DNA from: Scleroderma bovista
Lineage: Eukaryota > Basidiomycota > Agaricomycetes > Boletales > Sclerodermataceae
Direction of reading: 5' to 3'
Assembly (NCBI GenBank): GCA_037178675.1
Contig: JAYMGJ010000264.1
Location: forward strand, 1-57,464
Length of the DNA: 57,464 nt
Within the stretch, counting starts at the first letter, position 1. Each line of letters begins with the position of its first letter. The notes below the pieces were generated by a model, which was not told where the DNA came from, made no database searches, and saw only the letters and a program-made list of their open reading frames with translations. The translations under genes and the position numbers were made by a program. Positions 44,892 to 57,099 of the stretch are shown here, piece after piece.

Positions 44892-44892
44892 T

Positions 44893-45270
44893 TGTTCCGA
44901 TTACCAATTCCCGTTACTGGACTAACTCTAGTCGCTCACTCGTACTTCTAGTCTCATCCTTAGTTCCTCTTCTCGCACTATTATCGTACTACTCTTGTTA
45001 CCCGTACCTGGACCGCAGCGTATATAAGTCGATACCCTCTGTCGTCGCATATCAGTCTTTTCCTGAATATTAGTTACCTTCAGCCAGGTGATTATTTCAG
45101 CTTGAGAAGATTCTTGTGTGACTGCGTTAGAGACTAGCTACCTCTATCGTCGTTACATATTTTTCACCTGCCCCTTAGGCAATGCTCTATCTCACTTTAC
45201 TCTCTATATCTGCGCCTACTTGAAAACCCATGGATTGATCAACCTGGTAAAACGAGTAAGCATCATACCC
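44893..45270 (+). promoter_or_regulatory. Probable 5' LTR/leader of a Ty3-like element
   Basis: Starts with TGTTCCGATTACC immediately upstream of the HMG-gene fragment and contains a TATA box (GCGTATATAAGTCG, about 45018) followed by a pyrimidine-rich start-like region, then a leader to the gag ATG at 45271. The LTR end and primer-binding site could not be fixed. Confidence 0.45.
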
Positions 45271-47557
45271 ATGTCTGAAAGAATTGTTAATACCCGTTAC
45301 AACCTGCGCCGCACTGTGCACGTGCGTGCAAGGTCTGCTCCTTCCAGTCCTGAGGCTGCAGCCAAAGGAAAAGATACCCCTGCCAATGTGAGTTGTCTGT
45401 ATAGCAACATCGTCAAGGCAAAGGACTCGGCGCCCAGTCACGCGGCCGATGTCTCACCCGGCTTGAGGATGATCTCGCTGGAGTATCCCAACAGACAAAG
45501 GTCCTCGGAGGCTATTATAGCTGGCGAGTTAGCTGCCATTCGTAGTAGCAATACCCCAACTGTAAAGGGCTTACCTGGAAGCACCTTAACCAGTGTATAT
45601 TCCACCCCAGCGCCTGAAGAGAGCAAGCTTGACAGTGATGACCATGAGGGATGGACTACTGTGACGAGAAAGAGTCATCAGGGATCACCGGCCAGGAAGA
45701 GCCACCATGGATCGCCGACAAGGAAAAGTTGTCGCGAATTGCCGGTAAAAGGAAACCTGAATAAGAGCCGGCTAGGGCCCGAGCAGGAACAAACTGTGGA
45801 GGAGGCCATTAGGAAGCTGACAAAGGACCAGCACCAAAAGATATCTGAAAGGCAGCGTGTCATTAGCATTACTGGTGTCAAGAAACCAGGAACGAAGAGT
45901 ACCTCAACTCGAGGCGAGGGACCATCCAACTTGAAAGGAAAGGGTCCAGACCCACGCAACTGGGGAACCTTGAGTGCATGCGAGGATGAACTTGACTTGG
46001 AAGCGCAGCGTGAAGCATTGGCTTCCTGGAAAACTGTGCAGGAATTAGCCTGAAGCGAACAAGAAAGTAAACCTGACCTTAGCGCTAAAGGCACCGAATC
46101 CAATGTGGAGGCACAATGAGCCGCCATTGCGTTGTGGAACAAGGCACATGAGTTTGCCAAATCTGTGAGCACAAACGTCTCTGTTGGGGCACTGTCGCCA
46201 GAGAGCCAAAACAGCCGTGTGAGGAGGGGATCTGTCAGAGTGTTTGCACTGAAAATCAGGAAAGGCCCTGTTGAGGTGCTCTCTCTGAAAGATAAGAAAA
46301 CTGCCGAAAATAAGAATCAGAAACTTCGGAAAGCACACAAGGGACGGGAAAGACCTACCCGAAGAACCCCAGACCCAGTCTGCGTGATGGTTGACAAGGC
46401 TAAAACACGCCATAAGAGACACAAGACACCAAGGGCTATGGAACCTGTCAAACAGGTTGACACAAGGAGTTATATTGGACTAGCATTTGAGCGCCTGGGG
46501 AAGGACAAACGCACATATCATCGGAAGGATGATCCATCTGATGACTCATCAAGCGACTCCTCAGGTATGAGCAGGCAGAGACGATCCAGGAAGCGATGGG
46601 GAAGACGAGCCCCCTCGAGCGAGTCATCCAGCCGACCAATGAGCAGCAGCTCCGAATCAGATGAACCTTCCACGGACACAGACAATTACTCATCCGACTT
46701 GGAGGAATCATTGAGCAGCAGCAGCCACTCGGAAGGGCACCGGGGACACCGAAACAAGCACAGCAGGTCCAGGGGCCGAGGAAGTCGAAAGACCAAGAAG
46801 TCTTGCTCAAAGACACGCAAGTCTAGGCGACGGATGAAATTGAAACCAATTCCACCAGTCGAGTACGATGGCTCAGTCGACTCCAAAGTGTTCCACCAGT
46901 TTATAACAGAAGGGACCGCTTATGTGAAAGACGGGGAGGTCCTGTCGAAAAAGCAAGCATTCATCTTATCACATTACCTTAAGGGAAGGGCACATGAATT
47001 CTACATACGAGAAGTTTCAGGAGATCCATACCAATGGAGACTCTCGACGTTCTTCCGCGAACTCTTCAACTATTGTTTCCCAGTCGATTTCTGAATTAAG
47101 CTTCGAAAGAAACTCCATACATGTTACCAAGGCAACAAGACTGTTCGAGACTATTTATATGAATTGAATGAGATGTGGAACATGATTGGAGAAACAGATG
47201 AAAAAACAAGGGTGCACAAACTCTGGTTTGGGTTGCACAAAGAGATCCAGCATGACCTTTGGCGGGACAGGCTCAATCCCGAGATCTCATCACTACGATC
47301 AGTAATTGCAAGTGCTGAAATTATTGAAATTGCACAATCTGTAACCAGGGGAGGACCTGAGCCAAAGAATAAACGACGAGAGGACACACCAATTGCCCAA
47401 AGTACGGCAACAAATCCTGACAGCAAGCACCAGCGTGAACGTCAGCGAGGACACCAAAAGGAATCCCAGAGGGACCACCAACCACAGGTGGGGCCCAGTC
47501 AGCCACAACCAGAGAAACAGTATAACAGACCTACCGAGCGAAAGGCTGGCGGGATGA

Positions 47558-49897
47558 TGTGCGCCTAAGTGAGGGAAGAGGTCAGAACACCCAACAACCA
47601 ACACCAAATGACAGCAAAATGCGAGTGGTGGTCTTCCTTTGTGTTTCTGGTATTTAATCTCCTCAGGGGGATGTGCTGCACACCTTCAGGCAGGATGCAG
47701 GAGGGAAGGGAAGGGCTTCTGATGGGGAATAGATGAGACTGGAGATGGTATTGACTCCTCTTCAGCCTACCACAGTGGTTAGGAAGAGTCCTGGGGTTGA
47801 GCAGTGATGATAGATTGATAACAGGAGTGTAACAGCAGTGATGGGACAGAGGGGAAGCAAGGGGATAGTTCCTGCTTCAAGAATGCAATGGACAGTGATG
47901 GGATAGAGTGGACAGATGAGCTAGACTGCACTTGAGCCTAGAGAACTGATCAGATATCAAGTATATCTGACAAACAACAATAATGGAGCTTTAGGCCAGC
48001 ACTGAGTGACCTACAAGTCCAAAGACAGAGATAGAGCTTATAGACAGTGAGGGAGAGTGAATGTGGTTGCTTTATTGAGGGGGAAGCAGACACTTCCTTG
48101 CAGCCTTTGGCTGCTGGTTTATATACAGGAGGGGCTGTGGCCCTGTAAGCACAAATGACTAAGTGCTTGGTAAGAGATTGGTAAGAAATTGGTAAGCGAT
48201 TGATAAGCAGTGTAATCAGGCTGAGTCATTGATGGGGAGAGCCTGAACAAGCTGCTGAGCCAAGGGAAAGAGCAAAAACATAGGTAAAAAGGGGTGTATA
48301 ACCAAGAATATGGAAAAATCATTGCATGGGGCCCAAAAGAGAGGGGGGAAAGCATGGGATGAGTAGATCGAAGCTAAATGAGCATATGCGATGACATAAT
48401 GCATATGAGTCATAGGGGCATGAGTCATGAATTGATAAGCAGCATGATAAGCATGATTTGAAGGATGATTGGTAAGTGATTGGTAAGGGGAGTAATGGGG
48501 ATTAGTAATGCCAAGAGGGGATGAATAATGCGCAGCAGAGTGAGTCAGAGTGAGCCAGAGTGACTCTGTGTGACTCAGAAAGAAGGGAAGCACAACCTAT
48601 GATTTATTGAACTTTAGATCTGGAGATGAGCTTCTGAAGCAGTGCCACTGATGGGAGTGGCTGGGGGATAATAAAAGAATTGATCCGACCAGAAGAGCAG
48701 TGTCAGGGGGCCTGGAATGACAAGTAGAGTCACAGCTGGTCACAGAGTGTCACAAATCCCTTGGATTGAGCTTCTGTAGAGCAAAAACGCGAAATTTGGT
48801 GCTCCCGAAGTGCAGTCTTCCCTTGAGCAGTAAGGGGAAGGTTCTGTACTCTATTAGGGCTCCTAAGAAGGGTTCTAAAGCACTGTTTCATTTGTGTTTG
48901 TTGTGGGATAGCAGGGAAGTGAAATGTGAATAGTGGATTCGATGTGTCCAGGGAAGCGAGATGAATGATAGAGGGAGATGGATGTGACAGGACTCTGGGA
49001 TGAAAGGACCATATGCAGAGGACTCAGGAGACACAGAGATGACCAGGTATGAATTTTCAAGTCTAACGATAGACTTGAGACAACCAAAGTACGTGCGCGA
49101 CGCAGGACTGACGAGGAGAACGCGCTGACTGAGAATGAGAGGGACTGAGGGAGAAGGCTGGGAAGATATGTACCAGACAGTACACAGGAGCTCAGGGAGA
49201 GGCTGTCCCAAGAGCAGGACGTAGTTGAGGTCTGCTGCAATAGCAGAGAAACGTTCCAGAGAAAATGCGGACTCCATAGTGAGTGATGAAGTGGGTGTCT
49301 GGATTGCGGGTGGAATATCTCCATGGGAAATGAACGGATTTACGTCGGAACTTGACAGGCAGATAGACCACGGTCTAGGCTCCATGATGGTATAGTGACA
49401 TGATTGATAGCTTTAAAAATGGCGGAGCTATTCAAAATATTGGAATGCCGGCACTGGGTGCCTAAATTTGACATGTGGGCGCTAAAAATGATTCTTCCTT
49501 TTCTCCTTCGTTTCTCTATTGTTTCTTCTGCTTCTTTGGTTGTTCTGGTATGGGAGTTGGACTGCAGCAGGTTGCATTCCTCTCTCATACTGAAATGATC
49601 ATCAATCCTTGGATTCTTCTGCTTCTTGGCGGTTCTTGTGCGAGGGATGACTGCCAGACGATGGCATTCATCTCTTGCTCCAGGATAGTCCTTCTTGTGC
49701 GATAGATGGCTATGACAAGCTTGTATTCATTCTTCGCATAAGGATAGTCTTGACTTTGCATGATATGGATAGCGAGGGCTGTCTGTATCCCTCAAGTCGG
49801 GACAATCTTTCAACAGATCTTGGGTGTGTTCTTCGCATTAGTTTCATCAGCTAACTTTCTCCATGTCCACAGTACCAAACACGTTTGGTGCATGACA
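47558..49897 (-). mobile_element. Family-B solo LTR (2340 bp) inside gag
   Basis: Begins TGTGCGCCTAAGTGAGGG and ends GTTTGGTGCATGACA, the reverse complement arrangement of the copy at 19408-21749. Flanks ATGA (47554-47557) and ACGA (49898-49901) are a 4-bp duplication that differs at a CpG. Excision with one duplication rejoins the gag frame (KAGG continuing to TQPKMSNEEWEW). Confidence 0.9.
48888..49277 (-). CDS. U3-encoded ORF, family B (copy 2)
   Basis: Full-length open frame from ATG at 49277: MESAFSLERFSAIAADLNYV to SHFTSLLSHNKHK. With its sister at 20029 it defines the family-B version, whose C-terminus differs from that of family A. Confidence 0.55.
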   Translation of the reverse strand: MESAFSLERFSAIAADLNYVLLLGQPLPELLCTVWYISSQPSPSVPLILSQRVLLVSPASRTYFGCLKSIVRLENSYLVISVSPESSAYGPFIPESCHIHLPLSFISLPWTHRIHYSHFTSLLSHNKHK

Positions 49898-52197
49898 ACG
49901 ACCCAGCCAAAAATGAGCAACGAAGAGTGGGAATGGCTCAAGGCAGAAGGCCTCTGTTTTGTCTGCCATAAGCCAGGCCACTTCTCGCGAGATTGCCCTG
50001 ACAGGAACGAAGTTCTGTCAACAGAGTCAGATGAGCCACCTGGCATCGAAAACTTTGGCATTAATGTTGACTTTGGAGATATTGAGAACCAGTGCGAGTT
50101 GTCAGAGCGCTCACGAAACCACGGACTAGCCATGAATAACATACACATCCCAGGAGGGGATATTGATCTTGACGAAGACATGTCCCTGTATAGTGATTTC
50201 AGCGCCATGGAATGGTACATGAGTCACCTGGATGGACTGGACAGCATAGAATTAGGTTGCATGGAAATTCCACAAGAAGTAGATGCTCACCTGGATGCTG
50301 AGTGTAAGAAGACCGTGCCATCAGACAGCAGCTATCCTGCACTGGAACGTAGTGCCATGGTAACAAAGGATGTCACTTGGACAATCCCCAAACCGGCTGT
50401 TGTCGTCGTTCATGTTAACGGACACCCTGTGCATGCACTGGTTGACACGGGATCGCTAGCCGACTTTATGTCGTTGAACCTGACAGAACAATTAAAGGTA
50501 AAACAAATCTGGCTAGAGAAACCCTTACCGATCCAATTGGCTGTACAAGGCTCCCAGTCAAAGGTCAACTTTGGCACTTCCGTCCATTTCCAGTATCAGG
50601 GCGCTGATTATCAGCAGTATTTTGATGTAATAAACTTGCAGAGTTTTGATATCATCTTAGGGATGCCATTCCTATACCAACACCAGGCATTGGTGTCAGC
50701 ACTTGAATCCCGTGCAATGGAGTCATACGAAAAGAACATGTTGCCGGACATGCTGTTGCAATTATATGGGTACAATGACCCTGAAACAATACATGCGCCG
50801 GAAGAATACTTACACTATGACACGGATGTCGAGACAGGCATGACCAACAGATCTGCACCAAGCACTCCATTCCTCGTTGGCATGGAGGCGCTCGCAATAT
50901 CGCCAAGATGAAGCTCCTGCCTACACCTGAAGGAAACCAGGGATGTCGCCCCTCCGACACCCCCTACACCTGCATCAAGGCCTACACAGTTGGTAGGGAA
51001 GCAAATACTGCCCACACCGCTGGAGCTGGCTATGACCGCCAGGTTACTACGATCGGTGCGGAAGGGCACACCCCCACCTGCCGAAACTGGCCACCTGAAG
51101 ACTGGTGTTGAATTCACAGCACAGATGCACAATTATTTCGTTCTCCTAGGCCCAGGCGAACAAAAGAAGGGGGGAGTGGGTACAGGTACCCAACACAATA
51201 ACAGAAACAACGCACCAAACAAGTTGGAATCGTGTGAGTGGACTGACAGCAGTTGGACCATTGTCAGAATCTTGAGGCACCAAGGAAGTCACTCAGATGC
51301 TGAGTTTGAGGACAAGTGGACGGCAGACGATAAATCTTGGCTGCCATACCATGAAGTGTCACACCTAAAAGCATTAGCCGATTATTTTAAAGTTATAGGA
51401 GTGACAGGAGTTGAAGACTTACAATGGACAGGTGACGAAGATTTGTCGGATGACGATCTTCAGGTGTCTTCGAGACACTTGGTGCCACATGCTTTTGGAG
51501 CCTACTTAAACTGCCCGTCTCGTCAACAAAACTCAAGATCTCTTCACCACCCTCAAACTTACCATCCAGATCGCTCTTGCTCAATTTCCCTACCTCACAC
51601 CCGTCACTCTGTTCCACATCCCCGTCACCCAGCTCCTCGGAAGGCACCGAAACCGCAATGCAGGAACCAGCAGCGTCATCAGCGTAAACCGGCAGAACAG
51701 TACATCGACTGCATTAATTGCGGACGGATCTACTTCAATCTGTGTACCTGCATCAGCCAACAGCCATCCCGGACGCCTGGTCGACATACCAGTATTGACC
51801 CTGCACATTCCTGTCGCAACCATCTTCCCAGGAACGAAGGACGAAACACTCCTCCGCCCTCTCGCAGACCCGAGGCACCTAGGCACAATCGCCCACAGTC
51901 AGACCGTAACCGATCCCACCATCGCAACCACCCACGATTCACTCGCTCCATGAACCATGAGCCCTGCCGAAACATTGCAAATGTCAGACAAGAGTTGCAC
52001 TCGGCCCACTGGAGCATGGAAGAGAGAGACGAAGACCACCAGATGCTAGTGCACCGCGAGCAGGTGCTTGCCTACTCCCAATTTGACGCCGCGCCCTGCC
52101 GAGGGGAAGGCTGTCCACCCCATATTCCCCGCAGTCCCACGACGCCTATGCTCACAAGGCCACCACATCATCTCACCTTGCAACCTACAAGTCGGAT

Positions 52198-52800
52198 GTG
52201 GACAGGAACGGCCACATCGTTACCCATGGACGCACACCCACCCCTGCCAATGTCTTGGGCCATAATGCAGATCTTCGGTGCCAGGGAAGCCAAGTCTTGA
52301 GCGGTGTTGAGGCCGAGACGCTGGAAAGTGTGTTATGTGATGCCGCTGATAAGGTTAAATGTCAGCGCCAGAATGCACAGAGGGGACACTCCACTCACCA
52401 GGACAGGAGAGGCGACTATCATCGCGGAAATCAGCGATCGCTCACCGAACGGATTGTCGACTTGCCGTTTGGAGGTGGCCGCTCCAAACATCAGTACCGT
52501 GGGAAACTTGAGAGACCGTACACCGCTATCAATGAAGATCGATTTTCATTGAATGGTGCTCCCATTGAGTACGAACCACGCAGAATCGCTGGACCTAGCC
52601 GTCCAACTGTCGTAAACGAGGAGGAATATCTATACAAGAACGAAGATGGCACCTACAAAGAAGAGGTGGAGGGGAGATCCCTACTGACGACGAATTGGTT
52701 GGAGCCACGCCCGTCAAAGACAAGGGCAAGGCTGTTGACCGCGCGCAGCCCTCGTTGCTTGCCATGTGCATGTGGTAAAGGCAGTATCTGCCTTGAAGGG
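52198..52800 (+). pseudogene. Retroelement-associated ORF fragment, cut by a transposon
   Basis: Open frame containing HIVTHGRTPTPANVLGHNAD, NGAPIEYEPRRIAGPSRPT and VNEEEYLYKNEDGTYKEE. Such segments follow gag/pol parts in several Agaricomycete Ty3-like elements; the function is unknown to me. It ends where the TET/JBP transposon begins; the last ~7 codons of the open frame (to 52821) are transposon sequence. Confidence 0.45.
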
Positions 52801-53139
52801 GGAGCCCATGCACCTGGGTAGGCCGTGTTATACGGTCAGCGGACGATGACAATTGGCCATGCTACATGGGCTGGCGGAAGTGAGGCTTATGACTAGAGCT
52901 TTGCCGTATCACAGGGGTCAGCCCCCGACAGCATTGTCACCAAGTGACAACGGTGGGCCCATGGCTCTGTTGTCATCACGGGGTAGGGTGAAAGTCTTAA
53001 GCCAGACAAATGGGTGTCGTCATGAAAATACTCGGGCTCAGAGGAGTAGCATACCAATAGAATAAGTGAGCCAGTACGCAATGGAGGCAGTGTGGTGAAA
53101 TCTGATGGCAGCAATAACACCATAGTGAGCCGGTCAATC

Positions 53140-54600
53140 AGCATTGCGGCATGGTCAACAGTGCAGCAAAGTCAACACTCCGGCATGTTCAACGAGATGA
53201 TGTGCCGATGAGATGTTGTGCCGCTGATATGCAGTGCTGCTGATATGTGGTGCCGCTGATATGTGGTGCTGCTGATATGTGGTGCCGACGATATGTGGTG
53301 CCGGGTGTTATGTGTCAGCCGCATCTATTGCTGCATCAATTTAGTGCCGACGGTTCCTCGTGCCGGATCTTGGCCTAACGGTAGTTACTTAACACTATAT
53401 GCACGGCGATACATCTATATAGAGGACATAGTATCTAGGGCCTAATGGGTATACAGGGAGATCAACTTTGTGGCCCAACACACTCAATGGGACACCTATC
53501 CACATGCCTTCCCAACTATATAGTTGTTCCCGCATTGAGGGCTTGTTTAATCCTCTGGGACACCCCATTCATGGCTTGTCACTTTAAAATGTACTTGCAA
53601 GGTTTGCCTGCATAGCTAGATAACACCTCTGCTAGGGCCTGCCAATGCTATGGGATACCATGGCCATTGCCTGTCAGACTGAGCTGGGCACACTGACTAT
53701 AAATGATGCTGTCTCCAGGGCTTGCCCAGAGTTATGGGACACCACACCTGTGGCTAGCACCCCTTAAAGGTACAGTCTCTGCACAGCCCATTGGAATGCA
53801 AGGGACAATAGTTCCATGGCCCTTTGGTAAGAAAGGGACTCTGTTGTTACAGCCTGATCAAAGCCCAAAACACACTATTCCTCTGGCCTGCCAACAGAAA
53901 TGGCAAACCATATTTAGGGCCTGATGCAAAGCACGGGACACTGGCACTGCAGCCCTCCTACTCACTCCTATTTGTTGGGCTCTATAATAGAATAGAGAAC
54001 ACTATATCCAGGGCCTCCTGCTCATATAGATGATACGGCACCTGGGGCTGTTATGTAATCATGGGACACCATCATATGGGGCTTGACACATTGTGTGACA
54101 CCACTTTAGCGGTGTGCCTTGGGAACTGCAGGAGGCGGGGCCTACTCTGCTACTTCTAGCCCCTTGGCTGCAATTCCATGGCTACCCTGCTGCTTTGGCT
54201 GCCATGCTAACAGTCCTTCAGCAGCAGCGGCTATCCCTGGTTCTCTGGCCGCATTGCTGTGGCATACCTTTCTTTTGCCGTGATACCGCGGCTGTACTTG
54301 TCATAGTGGAGGCCACCACTGCCGCCCGGCCATGATTGGTTACAGCCATCACAGCCGCAAACTTGACGACCGGCATAAGGTATCAACTTGCGGCACCCAT
54401 TGTATTGGAAGATGCGGACGACACCTCCACCCAGACATGTGCTATTCCCATTCATGCCAATGTGTTCCCTGTGTGATTTCTGCCTCATTGTTAACCTGGC
54501 CGGGTGTTGCAGCCACAGCTCAGACTTTGGCCGGCAACATTATATCACATGTGTCGCTTTGGCCGATATTTGATTAACCAATTATTGTTGTGATGAACAT
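53140..54600. repeat. Subterminal region of the TET/JBP transposon
   Basis: 53140-53210: repeats around GGTCAACA and AGTCAACA. 53215-53300: a 15-bp tandem of the type GCTGATATGTGGTGCC. 53400-54090: non-coding sequence shared in reverse with 15229-15900. 54110-54330: GCTGC/GGCCGC-rich sequence related to the tandem at 14940-15200. No convincing gene. Confidence 0.6.
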
Positions 54601-54623
54601 ATATGTAGGTATTCATACAATGT

Positions 54624-55429
54624 TTACCTACCACCCAAAGACTCCTCCCATTTCTGCCGCAATGCATTTGGTGCATGGGTTAGCATCTCAATGTCCTCCA
54701 TCCTTTTTGCACAATGCTGCATCACCTCTATATGATATTTGAGGGCATTGTCCGAGCTCCGCAACATATTGTTGCAGAAGTACCGTGCATTTGACAAGGC
54801 CTCGTCGGAGGTATACCCAACGGTGAGTAGAATGGTGACCTTTCTATCAGCAACCTTGGAAAAGCTTTAGTATCTAACACAACATGAATAAGGGAGCATA
54901 CCAGGTCCGGCGGAAAGAATGCCTCTGCCTCCGATACCATGTCCCGCAGCGGCCGCGTGCTGTACCCTGCCGTACATGGGCCGTGGCCATTTACCCACCA
55001 CGAGTTTGCCACTTGAAGCGTACTTGGAACCTGGACTTCGGCGGCCTTCGCATGATAGACGTTCAACTGTCGCATTGCCGCATACAGTCTTGCCGGCGGC
55101 AGATCTTCTAGTACGACCATTCTGTGCACCCTGCTCGCCATCATTGGCAATATCATCTTCGCACCCATAGCCTGGCATGCGGCAAGCACACGTTCTAAAT
55201 TTGCCTGGGGGCTCATGAGTGTGTTAATCAAATGTAATCATTCTCCACTTACCACTTCCATTTGTACGTTTGCATACCATTCAGCTGTGGCCAGCATCCC
55301 CTCAGGCAGTTGTTGAACCGCATGCACCATCCGTCGAAAGCGGACTCCAACGTATTGCAATACCATGGACAGTTCGCAGGTTTCGTGCAGTTCGGATGTG
55401 GTATTCATGATTGATGGTGTGATGGCCAA
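54624..55429 (-). CDS. Uncharacterised helical protein divergent from the TET/JBP gene
   Basis: Three predicted exons, 55429-55253, 55204-54902 and 54854-54624, with GT..AG introns of 48 and 47 nt and phase-0 junctions, give 236 residues starting MAITPSIMNTTSELHETCEL and ending RQKWEESLGGR. The sequence is mostly predicted helix (MVLQYVGVRFRRMVHAVQQL, SNARYFCNNMLRSSDNALKY, HIEVMQHCAKRMEDIEML) with no transmembrane segment, signal peptide or zinc motif. I do not recognise the family. No stop or frameshift within the exons, so it looks functional. It faces away from the TET/JBP gene across about 250 bp; the pair probably shares a promoter region and moves together. A structural or targeting partner of the dioxygenase, or a transposition accessory factor, is speculation. 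Confidence 0.7.
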
Positions 55430-55683
55430 TTCGCCCTAAGCCTTATAACATTCAGGCAATCAATGTTCTCACGGTCCACATGTCACCTGATGCATAATTA
55501 CCACATTGTGCAACCGGGCATGTGTTGTTTCGCACCGGCCAATCGCCGATCAGCCTTGTTTAGTGGATCTAGCCAAGAATGGAATGTGTTGCATTGCTGT
55601 TTGCAAACAGATGTCCGCAGGATGCCGCACATCCCCCACTAAAATTTTTACTCCCCACATTGTCAAAAGTCGTCCTGTATCCA
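55430..55683. promoter_or_regulatory. Shared intergenic region of the divergent pair
   Basis: The only space between the two divergent start codons, so it must contain both promoters. No canonical TATA box stands out. An in-frame ATG at 55579 would extend the TET/JBP protein by 35 residues. Confidence 0.45.
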
Positions 55684-56947
55684 ATGGCCGGTGCAAATGC
55701 CGTGCCATCCAACTATACTTTGTCTGACATCATGGCATCATATATGCGGCGCCACTTCCTGAATGAAGCATTCCCAGACTTAAATTCCCCCACCCCGGAA
55801 ACACTTCTGTCCCTGCCGGTGGATGCAACTGTAGCCATGAACCAAATTGTATCCACCATCACACAGGCATACCATAATCGGAGTGAGCCAATTCTTTTAT
55901 AGTTCTATTATCCCTTGCTTGATATCCGCTGAAGTTTCATGCGGCATTGACTTGATTAGGTTGTCTGAAAGCCTCGGACCAATGCAATCCGGCACAAATG
56001 AGCAACAGGAGATTAGGGTCCTCTGTAGACATCCTTCCTCTTTGACTGGGACCCTTTCCCGGCCCACCATTATTCTGGGAGAAGGTGACACAATTGCATT
56101 GTGGTATCTTCCCGGAGCTCTAGCTCCCTGCATCCAAGTACGGTATCATTCCACTCTCATTGTCCACTGTTGAGGCCTTTGTTTCTAGGAGCACATCGCG
56201 GCATCCATTGATTCACTTGCAGATCCACTGGAAGAGAGTATTACTAATCAATCATGGCGTACAACACACCAGTATTTCAAGGATGACGTGGATATTTTCG
56301 GGTGCTTGGAATTCTCTCCAGCATGGCACATGCTCGGCCATTCTGTGAGTACCTTGTTCTTTTAACAATGCACTTGTTTGATCTTCTGCTAGACCCCCAA
56401 TGACATTCCGGGGGTGTCCAAGGCTTTGGCCGGTCCTACGGGCTATCAATGGAGCAAGGATATATGTCTTCCGTCGGCAATACTTTCAGGTGTTCTTTCT
56501 ATTATCCATCCGCCTCTATACCATGCCAGCCACCTTGCCATGCAACACTTGACTGACTGGGCGACCGGCCATGATCCCGGAATGCTGGCGGCACTTGAAA
56601 ATTGGTCCACTGTCTTCACCAATATCTCGCTAATTGTCAATCGAAGTACCCCCCTCCACAGGGACCCACACTCTCGAGCAGATTGGTATGACATGCTAGT
56701 CAGTGTCGGTAATTATGATGATTGTGCACTGCACATTCCCAGTCTTGGGATTCAGGTATTGTACAATCCCGGCACTGTCGTTGCATTTTCCGGCCGGCTC
56801 TTTCGGCACGGCGTCAACGAGGTTGACGGAGCGAGGTGCTGTTTGGCGTATTATATGAGGGATAATATTCACCATTGGTTGAGGGTGCCACGGCCTCTTG
56901 ATTGGGTGATGCCAGATAATGTCCACAATGCACTGGTGAAGCATTGA
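55684..56947 (+). CDS. TET/JBP-family 2-oxoglutarate/Fe(II) dioxygenase
   Basis: Predicted to oxidise 5-methylcytosine (or thymine) in DNA using Fe(II) and 2-oxoglutarate. Exons 55684-55882, 55935-56137, 56189-56344 and 56393-56947, with introns of 48-52 nt and matching phases, give 370 residues from MAGANAVPSNYTLSDIMASY. The C-terminal double-stranded beta-helix has STPLHRDPHSRADWYDMLVS with the metal-binding H275-x-D277, then GTVVAFSGRLFRHGV with the distal H325, and GARCC with R334 as likely 2-oxoglutarate ligand. Spacing and sequence fit the fungal TET/JBP group, known for lineage-specific expansions in Agaricomycetes and for residence in transposons. No CXXC or other targeting domain is seen, as is usual for the fungal forms. 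The frame is intact. The start could instead be at 55579. Confidence 0.88.
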
Positions 56948-57099
56948 ATAATTAGCTTCCTGATATGATTGTTTGTTGTACTAAAATGTAATTCTGATGG
57001 TATGTAGTCCAAATTTGTTGCCGATGGGATGTAGTGCCACTTGGCGAGCCCAAAGTTGATTCTGGCATGATCACAATGATCTGGCTTGGTGAAGTGTAA

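Larger units (their letters stand above)
45271..52300 (+). pseudogene. Ty3/gypsy-like gag-protease-chromodomain ORF, interrupted
   Basis: Single frame from MSERIVNTRYNLRRTVHVRA. Gag: IPPVEYDGSVDSKVFHQFIT, LSHYLKGRAHEFYIREV and VRDYLYELNEMWNMIG with LWFGLHKEIQHDLW (about 46850-47260). A solo LTR interrupts it at 47558-49897. After it come a CCHC zinc knuckle (C-X2-C-X4-H-X4-C, 49955-49996) and a retropepsin with DTGS at 50444-50455 and FDIILGMPFL. Further on, WTIVRILRHQGSHSDAEFED with SWLPYHEVSHLKALADYF (about 51240-51400) resembles the chromodomain-like C-terminus of fungal Ty3 integrases. No reverse transcriptase, RNase H or integrase core lies between protease and chromodomain. In-frame TGA stops at 46051, 46117, 47092 and 50909 all fit CGA arginine codons. 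Beyond about 51480 the frame is of low plausibility. Confidence 0.8.

Noticed and set aside
49760..49897. N-terminal extension of the zinc-knuckle ORF (MIWIARAVCIPQ)
   Set aside because: It is family-B LTR sequence read through; the retroelement frame only begins after the ACGA duplication at 49898.
47558..49897. Reading the family-B LTR and the enclosing gag as one retrotransposon
   Set aside because: The LTR is in opposite orientation, has its own target duplication and splits the gag frame, so it is a later, unrelated insertion.
55506..55727. Alternative ORF MCNRACVVSHRP overlapping the TET/JBP start
   Set aside because: It ends without splice continuation, whereas the 55684 frame chains through three introns to the dioxygenase domain.
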